A stretch of 64,000 nucleotides of DNA from Halictus rubicundus (lineage: Eukaryota > Arthropoda > Insecta > Hymenoptera > Halictidae). Positions within the stretch are counted from its first letter, which is position 1; each line of letters begins with the position of its first letter. The position numbers were made by a program, and so were the translations under genes. The stretch spans positions 8,460,058 to 8,524,057 of the forward strand of contig NC_135153.1 of NCBI RefSeq assembly GCF_050948215.1, in the 5' to 3' direction. The notes below the pieces were generated by a model. It searched no databases and had not been told where the DNA came from. It was given only the letters and a program-made list of their open reading frames with translations. Shown here in pieces: positions 34,201-43,360 of this stretch.

Positions 34201-34567
34201 AATATGGTTAGAATTCATTTCTCTCGGTTACGTAAACGAATACGGACAAAATGTTCTTATCAATTACACCTAACCCTAATCGATTGGAAAGCGATTAAAT
34301 GGTGCTACAAGGTGAATCGTTCGTTCTCAGATGCACGGCTACGATCTTCATAGCGGGCCACCACAGTTACCACCCCCGGGGATGCTCGGTGGGCCCATGA
34401 ACGACGGTGGAGGCGGCGGGGGTGGTGGTCCTCTACCACCCCCTGGTCCCCACCATCCTGGCAGCGGTGGGCCAGACATGGGACAGCACCCTGACAGTAC
34501 CGACAGCTACGTAACTTACCTTGAAAGTGACAGTGACTCCCTTCACCACGATACAGGAAGTCCATAG
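22091..34567 (+). CDS. tup: tailup / Islet LIM-homeodomain transcription factor (exons 2 to last)
   Basis: This LIM-homeodomain transcription factor of the Islet class acts in the nucleus to specify motor and other neurons, dorsal vessel and amnioserosa in insects (family knowledge). Five exons are visible: 22091-22277 (LIM1), 26198-26502 (LIM2), 32957-33258 (homeodomain), 33991-34197 (Islet-specific region) and 34331-34567 (C-terminus). Their phases join as 2, 1, 0 and 0, with GT-AG borders throughout. LIM1 has the Islet signature CVGCGGRIHDQ...WHAACLKC, LIM2 begins LFGTKCDKC, and the homeodomain contains VIRVWFQNKRCKDKKK. The first exon enters in phase 1, so an upstream N-terminal exon is missing from the model. 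The visible part encodes about 412 residues. The identity is very secure. Confidence 0.95.
22402..22717. mobile_element. MITE family M, copy 7, with partial internal duplication
   Basis: It begins TTAACATTAAACCTACCACG and ends TTGGTAGGTTTTGTCTTAA. The first hundred bases (palindrome, CAACTGCTGGAATTATAAAAACG, GAAATTGACTT) recur at 22504-22600, so the left half is tandemly doubled. Either one MITE inserted at the tip of another or a slippage event occurred. Confidence 0.75.
22746..22980. mobile_element. Fold-back element Q, empty copy
   Basis: The two halves are inverted copies over about 95 bp: AGGGATCAATTATTGTGGGG...CTATATTAACTATACTTAT... pairs with ...ATAAGTATAATTAATATAGG...GGTCCCTT. Such an arrangement would form a long hairpin. 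It is non-coding. A second copy at 36535-36957 is interrupted by a family M MITE. Confidence 0.7.
23806..23834. repeat. (GACGC)n pentanucleotide
   Basis: Five or so CGACG pentamers in a row. A related run CGACGCGACGCGCGACG occurs at 22303-22320 in the same intron. Confidence 0.7.
24020..24928. mobile_element. Element P, copy 3, rearranged
   Basis: The left end TA-CAGTGACTCCCGCTAATATC and right end ...GGGGTACAG-TA enclose P sequence, a piece of family M MITE (to 24363, ending TTTAGTGTTAA), a second stretch of P left arm (from 24364), and a family H MITE (24596-24796). The layout implies insertions followed by deletion or duplication. No transposase is visible. Confidence 0.6.
24596..24796. 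mobile_element. MITE family H, reference empty-site copy
   Basis: The 201-bp copy is intact from TAAACTGCGGATTTTATGCA to ATCCGCAGTCTA. It serves as the uninterrupted version for two other copies that carry TTAA insertions (7803-8510 and 18786-19222). Its own flanks do not form an 8-bp duplication, which fits rearrangement of the host element P. Confidence 0.75.
25191..25387. mobile_element. MITE family H copy
   Basis: The termini are TAGACTGCGGATTTGATGCA and ...AAGATCCGTTGTCTA. The flanks ATAATAAG and GTAATAAG are an 8-bp duplication with one mismatch. Another right end (ATCCGCAGTGTAGAG) occurs about 30 bp upstream, so a second decayed copy abuts it. Confidence 0.7.
25440..25535. repeat. (ATACA)/(ATAAA) pentanucleotide array
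   Basis: Alternating AATAC and AATAA pentamers span about 95 bp. It is low complexity, with chance frames rich in Tyr, Ile and Phe on the minus strand. Confidence 0.85.
26198..26502 (+). CDS. tup: tup exon: second LIM zinc finger
   Basis: The acceptor TTTGTTCCAG leads into LFGTKCDKCSECFSKDD with HIKCFRCSAC, then GDEFALRQDGLFCRHDHD, the Islet LIM2 pattern. The C-terminal part is an Asn/His-rich linker that ends in GSIS at CAG|GTAATG in phase 1. Nothing is missing among the zinc ligands that I can see. Confidence 0.93.
26930..27350. promoter_or_regulatory. Candidate tup intronic enhancer
   Basis: It is non-repetitive sequence of balanced composition inside a developmental gene. It carries a cluster of possible homeodomain sites (GTTAATAATGAGTTAATTAG) and a GCGTGTCGTGTTATTGGC stretch. 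The call is an inference from context and composition, and I have no conservation data. Confidence 0.25.
27881..29126 (+). mobile_element. mariner element, about 1.25 kb
   Basis: The ends are inverted repeats: TTAGGGGTATCCATAAGTAA on the left and the reverse complement TTAGGAGGACCCATAAGTAA on the right, flanked by TA. The interior encodes a broken mariner transposase (28047-29080). The size and layout fit a once-complete mariner of an insect subfamily. Confidence 0.85.
28047..29080 (+). pseudogene. mariner transposase, disrupted
   Basis: Family knowledge: mariner transposases have an N-terminal paired-like DNA-binding region and a DD34D catalytic triad. Here the N-terminal 113 codons (28047-28388) show the helix-turn-helix region with SIQELSRSLGFTRSTIQRHL. 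A stop codon at 28386-28388 and others before 28500 break it. The same frame resumes with TGDEKWILYD (first catalytic Asp, near 28506). A shift to another frame follows near 28740, where ILQIDNARPHTA and PDIAPSDHHLF carry the second and third Asp. All three catalytic positions survive, but the frame does not, so it should be inactive. Confidence 0.88.
31121..31134. repeat. G homopolymer
   Basis: A run of about 14 G residues in a tup intron. Length is prone to assembly and sequencing error. Confidence 0.8.
32957..33258 (+). CDS. tup: tup exon: homeodomain
   Basis: After a Ser/Gly/His-rich linker the homeodomain runs from about KPTRVRTVLNEKQLHTLRTC to CKDKKKTIAMKQQ. Its recognition helix contains WFQNKRCKDKK, as in Islet proteins. 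Acceptor TGCTCGCAG and donor AAG|GTGAGC flank it in phases 1 and 0. Confidence 0.95.
33259..33990 (+). other. tup: tup intron after homeodomain exon
   Basis: Short intron of 732 bp, half filled by an inverted-repeat element (33468-33846). A (CTTT)n tract lies at 33901-33925 in the upstream part of the polypyrimidine region. Confidence 0.85.
33468..33846. mobile_element. Inverted-repeat element in tup intron, about 380 bp
   Basis: The ends are inverted copies over about 60 bp, from ACAGGGTGTTCATTTGAAAA at the left to its reverse complement near ...AATGAACACCCCGTATA at the right, with TATA on both flanks. It has no transposase frame, so it is a non-autonomous element of uncertain superfamily. 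Confidence 0.7.
33991..34197 (+). CDS. tup: tup exon: Islet-specific region
   Basis: It encodes 69 codons in phase 0, beginning DGRKLGFGGMHGIPMVASSP and containing VQAYQPPWKALSDFALHTD. This corresponds to the Islet-specific conserved region C-terminal to the homeodomain that binds LIM-domain partners of the Lhx3 class in vertebrates (family knowledge). Acceptor TTTGATTGCAG and donor CAG|GTAAAT flank it. Confidence 0.92.
34331..34567 (+). CDS. tup: tup last exon: Gly/Pro/His-rich C-terminus
   Basis: It begins in phase 0 after CGTTCTCAG. The encoded tail has an eight-Gly run, PLPPPGPHHPG and an acidic-serine end (YVTYLESDSDSLHHD), then a TAG stop at 34565-34567. It is low in complexity but in frame with a good acceptor, and the end resembles insect Islet tails. 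Confidence 0.88.
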   Translation: MHGYDLHSGPPQLPPPGMLGGPMNDGGGGGGGGPLPPPGPHHPGSGGPDMGQHPDSTDSYVTYLESDSDSLHHDTGSP

Positions 34568-36534
34568 TGTTGCGCGGTGTGGCCAGAACGAAAGTGTCTT
34601 CGTGGTCTTCTTTTGATAAGTGCTTGAAGAGAATAGTAGTCTGCGAGAACAAATAGGGTGGAACAGGCAAATGGAACCGAACGATGAAAGTTGTCTCGAA
34701 ATTCATTAGGCTTTCCCCGGTAATAATAGCTTGACCCTTTCGCGCCTGTTGCTATCTCGAACGCGCACCCTGGATGAAATTTTCCTCGATCGAGGAAACG
34801 ACGAGTTTCGTTTTCATCGCTAACCGGTTTTCGAAATACGACACGCTCAATCGTTTAAACAAATTACAGTTCGACCAGCAGACAGCCGAACATCGTTGCT
34901 GAACGTTCAAAGCGTTTCGCTGCGAATCCCTGTAACAATATTACCGGCACGGATTCAAATATCGTGATTTTCACTTGTTTCCATTTAAATAACGCCAGTG
35001 TTTCGCAGCTTGAATCTTTTGAAAATTTATTTGAAATTATCCGGAATCGAAAACCCAGGCAAAATTATACCGCAGCGATTTTCTACGTCCTGTACCAATG
35101 TATAAAACTTGACATTTTATTTCCCTAAATTAATATATTTATAAAAAGAAACGAGTGTCCGTTATCTTTTAAAGTAATATTTAAGAGTATATTAAAACCG
35201 AAATACTTTGTATTTTCATCCTTCGAGCAGTGCTTGGTATGTCAGTGTGCATGCGAACGAAACAATTATTTCTCTCGAAACAATCGTACAGCGAATAATA
35301 TAAATGATTTCTTAAATAGTCTGGTAATGATTACACGATTACAGTTTTTTAACAGCGCGAAATCACTTTCTCGAATATTTTAGAATGCGAGAAACGACGC
35401 TACATACACGGATACTTCGTAATAATTCCAAAAATTATTTATTATTCTAACAGTATCGCATTAGTTTCATGTAAAGCTATTTATCGAACATGAACAGAAG
35501 GAAGGTACTACAACTGCGTGAAACTTTCGATTGTATAAATATCCGTTAGGTTTCAATATTTTTATAACAGTCATTTAATATATTCAAGTATTGAAACATT
35601 TAGGTACTTTTATTATAGACGTATTTTAAATAAACAAATAACAGTCGAACTCGAAGTTTTCCATTCTTTCTCGAACTTTTGGATTCACTGCTGCGCGAAA
35701 GGGTTGAGGAAAACCAATTTTTCTCGGACGACAAAAGAAAGGAAACTGTAACAAAGCGAGAACTAATTTGCAGAATCATGAGCTTATGTAAACGGAGGAT
35801 CGAAGCGAAAGTGGGGGAAAAAATTATAATTAGAGATTATTGTAAGATATGCAATTGTGAAGTCTTACGTGTCCGAAGCGCGCTTCGATCGTATTTCGAA
35901 ACGATTTCTGTCGGTGATTATTTGAACACGTTATTTTGTCAGAACGTAAGGGGTCACGCTCAATGTTTCACAATTAAAACGTTTGTACGACGAACAGGCA
36001 AAAATTCCTACAAATTACGAATAGTTCGGTTCAGAAGAAATCTCAGGTAGAACACGTATGTAAACTGTGAACTGTAAACGAATCATCGAGGGGGTACGCG
36101 ACGGTCGTCGAGTTTCTCGATGCATATTGCTGTCGATCGTTTTGTTACGGAACGATAATAATTGTCTTTAAGGAAACGAACGAGAAAATGATATGAATCA
36201 TTCTGACATTTTTCGAACGATCCCTCAGTTAAATTCGCCAAAACTCCGGAAATTCGAACGGATCGTGAACAAAAAAAAAACGAAGAAAACGAGACTGGGA
36301 TAATTTGCACGGTTCGTAAAGAGAAAATTGTGAAAATTAGATTTCGGAAGCTTTCGAGCAAAAATTATGCTCGTACGCTGAAATTGTGAAACGGTCGAAT
36401 AAAAACCAACTTCCTGATAGGAAATTAGCCTGGTTAGACAACAATTGCGTGACTAGCGATCAATGGATAAACTAGAGAACCATTGGATTTGTTTGTTCAA
36501 TATTTATACACATTCGGTGAGCCTCGAGCGACAC

Positions 36535-36957
36535 AATTACAGTGGGAATGACAATTACCGTGCTTATATTAATTATACTTATCTTCAACACTAAACCTAC
36601 TACGGTTAAAATGACCGGTTTTCTATTTCACCATTATTAAAAATTATAAAAACGTTTTCATAGGAAGTGACTGAATTGACTTCTTTATTTGCGCACAGAT
36701 TATAATGAAAATCGTTCGAAGTTTAAATAAATACAATCTTCTCCCTTCTATAAGACATTTCACTTTTATATGTCTTGTGCTTGGTAGGTTTAGTGTTAAA
36801 GCATAATGAATATTTAAAAAAAAGGGGATATTAAATTTTTTCATTAAAATCAGTTAATATTATATATCTCTTTCTTAATATTCATTATACTTTAAAAATA
36901 AGTGTAATTAATATAGGCATAGTAATTGATACTCCCATAGTGAGTGGGTCCCTTAGT
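36535..36957. mobile_element. Fold-back element Q, copy 2, interrupted by a MITE
   Basis: Outer parts match 22746-22980 on both sides (AATTATACTTATCTT and GCATAATGAATATTTAAAAA). The centre is occupied by a family M MITE at 36585-36799 that is absent from the 22.7-kb copy. Confidence 0.7.
36585..36799. mobile_element. MITE family M, copy 8, inside element Q
   Basis: It runs from CAACACTAAACCTACTACGG to TTGGTAGGTTTAGTGTTAA. The left TTAA has decayed to TCAA. The interior matches copies 2 and 7 best. Confidence 0.78.
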
Positions 36958-37208
36958 CTATACAGTTTTGTGAATAACGAAACTTATCAGGGAATGAACA
37001 TTAAAGTATCTAGATCGAATGATTTCATCCAAAGGAATTGTAATCGTATCGAAACTTCTGTTTTACGCCGAAATCTAGCGATTATGTTGAAAGTTAACAA
37101 TACGATGTCGCATTTTTCGCGCTTTCGGCCCATCTTTGTTTGTTCTTCAGTTTTTTTAGCTCGTATAAATGACCAAAGAGCGGTTTTATTGCTGAGAAAG
37201 AGAGAAAA

Positions 37209-37215
<7 letters not shown>

Positions 37216-37256
<41 letters not shown>
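37216..37256. repeat. (GA)n microsatellite
   Basis: About 20 uninterrupted GA units. It is the source of Arg/Glu and Ser/Leu chance frames. Confidence 0.9.
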
Positions 37257-37262
<6 letters not shown>

Positions 37263-38892
37263 CAAATGAAATGGGAGAAGGATGCAGTATCGTCGACAGA
37301 GTTGGGCAAAAAGAATCTGTTGTATAAAAGGAAAAGTAAGGAAATCAAAATGGAAGTAATGTGTGTTTGTTCGTGATAAATAAAATATTTATTTGAAGAA
37401 CATTTCGTTTGTAGAAGGAGGACAACAACCTTTCTGTTACGATTGAAATGTAGTTGAAAAAAATCTTTATAATAGTCCCATCTTTATCTCTCAACAATGT
37501 TATCCAATTTCTCGTGCGTATACGAACAAAATATTGTTTACCTACATGTAGTCACGATAATTTCATTTATTTATTTATTCATCCAGCCCGTATAATAGCA
37601 AAAACTTCTAGTATTTTCTGCCGTGTTACGTTGATTCTTGAATCGTTGTTACATTTCATTTTCCATATTACGTATTCTATCAATTTAAGATACGACTCAA
37701 CATTGCGAGACAAAAAGTTGGATATTACTTGAAGTCACACAATTTCACTGTGCTGAAACGAAACACGTTAATTGTCTACTGTATAAAGGGTCATGTATCG
37801 TATTTATTGCAGGTATGTATGAATTTATTGCGTTAGGATAATTCGGTACAGTAATATTTAAATAATTCCTTAAATTATATTCGAACCTTATGATTTCACT
37901 CGAAGAAATTCAGTAAATGTAAATGAACAATCCACGTGTTGCAGATCTTATGCTGCAGTATACGTATTTAAATTCTAAAAACGTTAAATTCGTCAACAAT
38001 GAAATACGGAACTAACGAAACCTTATTATTTTCAATTAATCGATGTATAACTATTTTGTTTGCTTATTAGAACTATACTCGAAATTGAAATACTTGGAGA
38101 TCCAAATCGAATATTACTTTCGGATACACTTGCGTTAGTCAACATTTATCTGCGAAAGAGAGAAAAATCAGTAAGAAGGCGGTATATCCAACTCTGATCG
38201 TCAGACTGTGTTATAGAGAATGAAGGAAAGGCCCATTTTATCTAATTCATAATATCGATACACAAATAGCCGAGTCACGTATAAACGATAAAGAAAAAGG
38301 TAATATCGGCGATAGCACGTTATTCCCAATTTACGTTGTAAGTTTTCATGTAAACGCAAGTTGTATGTATATAAATTCGATTAATACCAAAGTGTGCGGA
38401 GCTTCATGTGAATACGGTAACGCACTGAATTGTAAATAATAATTCCATCCCCCGTCCCTGCCCCTTATTTTTGACTTCTCGTTAATTAGCGGGTCGTTTT
38501 AGTGGTGATTCGTTTCGGTGTTTGTATAGAATCGTTCCACACCGCTCCTCTTGCGATGTACTTGTATGAAAGGGAGAACATCATAAACTTAAACTTTTCG
38601 TAATCTATTCGGATCGTCTTCGGATTTGTATGATATTTCTATACCGGCGCACACGTAATAAATTGTCCAATTAAACAGATCCGTGTTTATTACTATTTGA
38701 ACTTTCCGACATTTCCACGCTGTTGGTAGCTGTTCAATTTTTATCCACCCGACTTTGTTACATATTTTCGCACGGTACGATATGACTACTCTATTAATAT
38801 TAGATCATTATGGTACATGATCTTTATAGACATCTGCACAGCGTTATTGCAGCGAGCTGCTTGAACACCGAGCAAAGCGTTTTGCATTACAT

Positions 38893-39060
38893 ACAGGGTG
38901 TTCGACTACAGGTGGGAGAAAATGTAGGGGCTGGTTCTCCAAGACAATATAAAGTGAAAATGAAGAATAAAAAAACTGCGATTTCGCCTTTATTTTTCAG
39001 TTATTGTCAATTTAAAGTCCGCCTAAAATGCGGCAACCCGGCCAACAGTCACGTATCGAA
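38893..39060. repeat. Dispersed repeat R, copy 1
   Basis: It begins CAGGGTGTTCGACTACAGGT and is about 80 percent alike with 47342-47545; a tail beginning CGCCTAAAATG recurs at 62783-62865. Terminal structure is not resolved, so the class of element is unknown. Confidence 0.6.
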
Positions 39061-39530
39061 GGGGGCCTCGCTCGCCCCCAATGGTTAGGCTTTGACGTCA
39101 CACACTTTAGCCAATAATTCGGCTAGAACAAATACAAGCCTAACAGTATGATAGTGTCGGCGAATTGGATTTAACGTAACTCACGTATTCGTTGCTCAAT
39201 AATATAATAGATAAGAGACTAGAAGAGCGAATTAATATCGTCCTACGACGATAAAGCAATAAACGTTTGAGCAAGCATTTCGGCAGCTACATTAGTCTTC
39301 CATAAAACGTTCCGAGACATATATCTAATTTCACGCATACGTATGTTATATCATTAAGAATATCTAAACAGAAACGTTCGTTTGGATTTCCTGAAGACGC
39401 ATCGTATGATTTTACCAATTACAAATGCGTAAAAGCGTATGTAGATCGCGTTTCCGTCAATGTTATAACTTTAAAATAGCGTTACATTGAATCTTCTGTA
39501 CATGTTGCAATTGAGAAAACATTGCTGACA

Positions 39531-42226
39531 TCAGTCAGACCTGTTTAGTTTCCTTTGAATTTCTACAAAAGTTTTGCCTTTAGTTTCCGGCGTGATGCGA
39601 TAAATAATTGCGGTACAAACCGCTACGACTGCACAGTACCCCAGGAATGGAAACGAATGGCCATAGCCTAAGCTTATAGCTACCCATATGTAAAGCTTAA
39701 ATCCGACGATGCCTTCTAAACCGCCGATCACACCGACAAGACATGTGCTGATTGCTTTGACTTCGGTAGCAAAGATTTCTGACATTAAAATTATTTGCAA
39801 GCAAATTAAGCCGCAATTAAACATAAAAATTGACACTATGCAAGCTATAAACGGCGCCAAAGAGTACATCTGCACGTCTATGCTTGTATACTCCTTTACG
39901 TAAAAGAAACTACCGATAACAAGATTACACAAAGCAGCTACGATACCTGATACAAGTATCAGTGGTTTGCGACCGACCTTGTCGACCAAAAATGTTGTTA
40001 CGACAGCGGAAATCACTTGTGTCACACCAATAATCACGGCGATCGTATAGTCGTTTATAATGTTGCTGGTTGACTTGAATATCAACTGACAATAGGTGAT
40101 GATGGTAAAGAACCCACCGAAATGGTGCGTTACCGTAAACAGTAAAATTATAAGGAGAGCACGAAAATGTCCTCGCGATGCGAAGACGTCCGTTATGGTT
40201 CCACTCTTCGTGACTCCTTTCTCTTCTGTAGAGAGACAGGCGATAACCACTTGCAACTCGTCGGAAACATCGGTTTTTCCTCGCAATTTTTCCAACACTT
40301 CTTCGGCCTCGTCCATTCTGTTCCTCAATACCAGAAAATACGGCGATTCAGGCATAAACCAGAACATGCAGATAGAAGCGGCATTGAAGACAAGGAAAAT
40401 TCGAGCCATGAGGGATAACGACAGATACGGTGCAACCACGAATGTTATTAGAATACCGGTGTTAAACGCGATTCCAGTCAGAGAGTTTGCAGCACCTCGT
40501 GTTTCCGATGATGATATTTCACCTATGTACATTGGCCCGGCACAGACAAACAATCCCATACCGAATCCTGCCAGAAATCTTGCCACGTACAATTCCTACA
40601 AGAGAAAAGGTTCATGTACTTATTGGAGGTAAAAATTCGTGTTTCTGTTAATTAGACTGAGTTAAATCTCGCAAGCCTTAAGGGGGCCGGCAGGCATTTG
40701 GCTTTGACTGTCACGCTATGTTACGCTGTGCCTTTTTTTCTAGACATTTTACGTCTTAAATAAGTAAGTAATCTATTAAAAATGCATACCACCGTGTTTG
40801 TACATGTCTTTGCTACGTCTCTATAGAGCCTTTTTTTCGATACGAACACTAAATCTCTCGAAATTAAGAGAATCTTTCAGCGGCAGCCATCTTGTGACGT
40901 CATACTTGCTTCAGAATTCGAATTTTCTGCCGAATATTACAAATTACTCCACGATGAGGTAGAAATTCGCAATTTGGGCTCTATACAGACGTAGATTGGA
41001 CTTTTAGGAAACACAATTGACCACTTCTAAACTGCTCATTGCAATATTGAAGCGGCAATTTGTCTAGATTTTGACCCTTGCACACGTATATGGATTTCAA
41101 ACCAAACCGGAGCCAAGACTCCGTATATTCGCGATAAGGTAGGGTGACCAGGTTACCGACAAAAATAGGCGAAAAATGGTTTCACGCGCCTCAACTTTTC
41201 GTCCTTGTACGAGAATATTTTTCGCTGGGAAAGGGCTCGTTCGAAAGAAAAAGGTTCAATCTAGTGCGCGCTAGTCATCAGCTGACGAGATTATGCAGAT
41301 ATTTGGTAGTATAAGCGTTAGAAGTAGGCCAAAAATCGATGATGCGCATGCCATGGAATGCAAGCATTTTTATGCCATTGGATGAGTTTTCTGGGTGAAA
41401 TCGAGAGTAGCGCGCGCTAGCAAATATCTCCAGCTACAAATTGAGCTATATTTTTTCTTGATTCTCTGCGAAATAAAGCCGAAAACTTGAAGCACGTTTC
41501 TGACGTCAGAATTCATAATATCGATAATACAGAGCACAAAATGTGACAAGTTTAGTCACAGATTCAAGACACGTCGAATCACGATCAAGAAGAATCTTAA
41601 GTTATTGGCTGAAGGCTGTAAATGGAAATTATACAGCAGTACCTGTTGGCTCTGCAAAAGTCACGTGACTACCTTTTATTAAAAGGTTATAGAAATTATT
41701 GACTACCTTTTATTAAGCGCGACTTACCCAAATCGATGAAGCGATTGTGATTAAACCCCAGCTAACTAAAACCGGTAAAAAACTCAGCAACATAGTGGTC
41801 TTCCTGCCAAATCGATCAGCCAAAAAAATGTTCAGCGGAGGTGCTACCAAATGACCAACGGCTACAGTAGCAACCAACGTAGAAACAGCTGACTCGGTGA
41901 CCGGAATGGGTGAATCGTCCGCCATTAATATTACGATACTTGGTGAATTCCAGCCCACGATATATCCAAGACAGCCAGCCATAGAAGCGCCTTTACAAAA
42001 AAAGAAAAAAAATTATTATTCTAATAAAAATGTGTAATCTACATTTTTTCAATTGAGTCAAACGGAACACAAGGGTTTGATGAAACACTAAAGTTTGCAA
42101 TATTCTTTGCTACATGTAACTTTGCTAAAAACTGTTATACTTGCATGTTAAAATGGTCAAATACTCCCATGTTTTTGAACCGTCAGGTGAGGTGTATTTT
42201 GCCTTTTCGACCGTCGTAGTACTCAT
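39531..42226 (-). CDS. Facilitated trehalose transporter Tret1-like (sugar porter, MFS)
   Basis: The product is a plasma-membrane sugar porter of the major facilitator superfamily, likely moving trehalose or another sugar down its gradient (family inference). The model has three exons: 42145-42226, 41728-41990 and 39531-40595, joining in phases 1 and 0 to give 469 residues, normal for the Tret1 group. It begins MSTTTVEKAKYTSPDGSKTW with a polar start, then TM1. Hallmarks seen are DRFGRK (about residue 86), PESPYF (about 197), DKVGRK (about 320) and PETKGKTF (about 451). The first intron uses a GC donor (GCAAGT). The second intron contains element X. Substrate cannot be told from sequence, because insects have many paralogues. 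Confidence 0.9.
40596..41727 (-). other. Second intron of the sugar porter, with TE insertion
   Basis: The 1132-bp intron has donor GTAAGT and acceptor TCTCTTGTAG on the minus strand. More than half is element X copy 4. The remainder (40700-41100) is AT-rich and unmatched. Confidence 0.85.
41110..41682 (+). mobile_element. Element X, copy 4, without mariner
   Basis: It runs from GAGCCAAGACTCCGTATATT to ...CACGTGACTACCTTTTATTAA. The right tip has changed from CCTTGGCTC. The mariner insertion point reads TTTGGTAGTATAAGCGTTAG uninterrupted. A 16-base copy of the altered tip (GACTACCTTTTATTAA) recurs at 41701-41716, only 6 bases before the splice donor of the host gene. Confidence 0.72.
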
Positions 42227-43360
42227 GCTTTAGCCTTTCCATACACTTCTTTCAAAGATGACGATACGAACTTCAATTTGCCACTGAACGAGATGCATTA
42301 AACTTCGTCTAAAGTTCTATGTGAGCAGGGTTTCTCAGATAACAGCTTGATGTCAGAATAAACAATGTATACGTGAAAGTTGTTTGCCACCTAATTTACA
42401 ACGGTACATGTAGATACAAGTATCGTAAAAGATATAAATATCCGTTCTAGCATATCTGTTTGCTCGTAAAAACTTGCTGAACTTTGCCATTGCTAGACCC
42501 TTGTAATTATGCGGCTTAAGTCGCTGTAGGGACGGTTCGGCACGTCCTTTGCGATCCGTCAGATTTGAAAATGAAACAGGCAATTACATTTCAAAATAAC
42601 AGTTTTATTAATCGATCATTAATCAATCAAACCGCGCAATTTTTGTTCGAAAAAAGTCTTGAAATCTCTAAAAATCGAACACGAATTTTTGCAATAAAAA
42701 ATAATAAAAAGCAAAAATAATAATAACCAATAATAATAAGCGTAATAAGCGTAATAATATGCAATATATATTGGCATATTGGGCATATTGGCTACCCTAA
42801 AACGGATTAAAAAATTGGTTGTTGTTGCACGATTTAATTCCATTATGATTTCGATTCGTCATATTACCATTTCTGCCAATATCTTTATGTAACAGATATT
42901 TACGTGTTTGGAATCGGTTCACCTCCTGATGACAAGTAATGTGTACTGAATTTCGAGATAACGCAGCGTCCCTTGATTTACCATGTTTAAAAACTCTGAT
43001 AAAGTGTTCATAAATGTAATCGTTTTCCACAAGTGGCAACTCATTCTTTTAATGTCGAAAGTATACAACTCGAACACCCACCAACTCTTTCTGAAAAAGC
43101 TGAAATTTGTTCACTCGCCAGAGTGAATTGCGTAGATAGCGTACGTACGTGTATGTACATACTGGATGTAACAAAATGTTTTGTCATGGCTTCATCGCGT
43201 GATTCGACAGCTTTGATTCTGATTGGAGCAAAAAATATTCCCAACTCTGCTATAAAGTAAACAATACAGCATGTCGCGGATGTATAATATATTTGCAGCG
43301 TAATTTGTTTCCATATGCGTTTACATTGTCACAAGATGAAGTTACAGTTCGCGTTGTGCC
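42227..43360. other. Intergenic: sugar porter 5' flank to ODF3-like A 3' flank
   Basis: Both flanking genes are on the minus strand. The stretch holds an ATA/AATA-rich tract at 42700-42790 that includes repeated CATATTGG. I see no supported gene; short frames on both strands lack domains. Confidence 0.5.

Larger units (their letters stand above)
34568..39530. other. Downstream of tup: probable 3' UTR, then gene-poor DNA
   Basis: tup transcripts probably end within this stretch; an AATAAA at 35629-35634 is one possible signal. Element Q copy 2 (36535-36957), a GA microsatellite (37216-37256) and repeat R copy 1 (38893-39055) occur further on. No other exon is supported; the 123-codon frame at 35679-36050 has no recognisable domain. 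Confidence 0.45.

Noticed and set aside
35679..36050. 123-codon frame downstream of tup
   Set aside because: No recognisable domain, no supporting neighbouring exon, and AT-rich surroundings; treated as chance.
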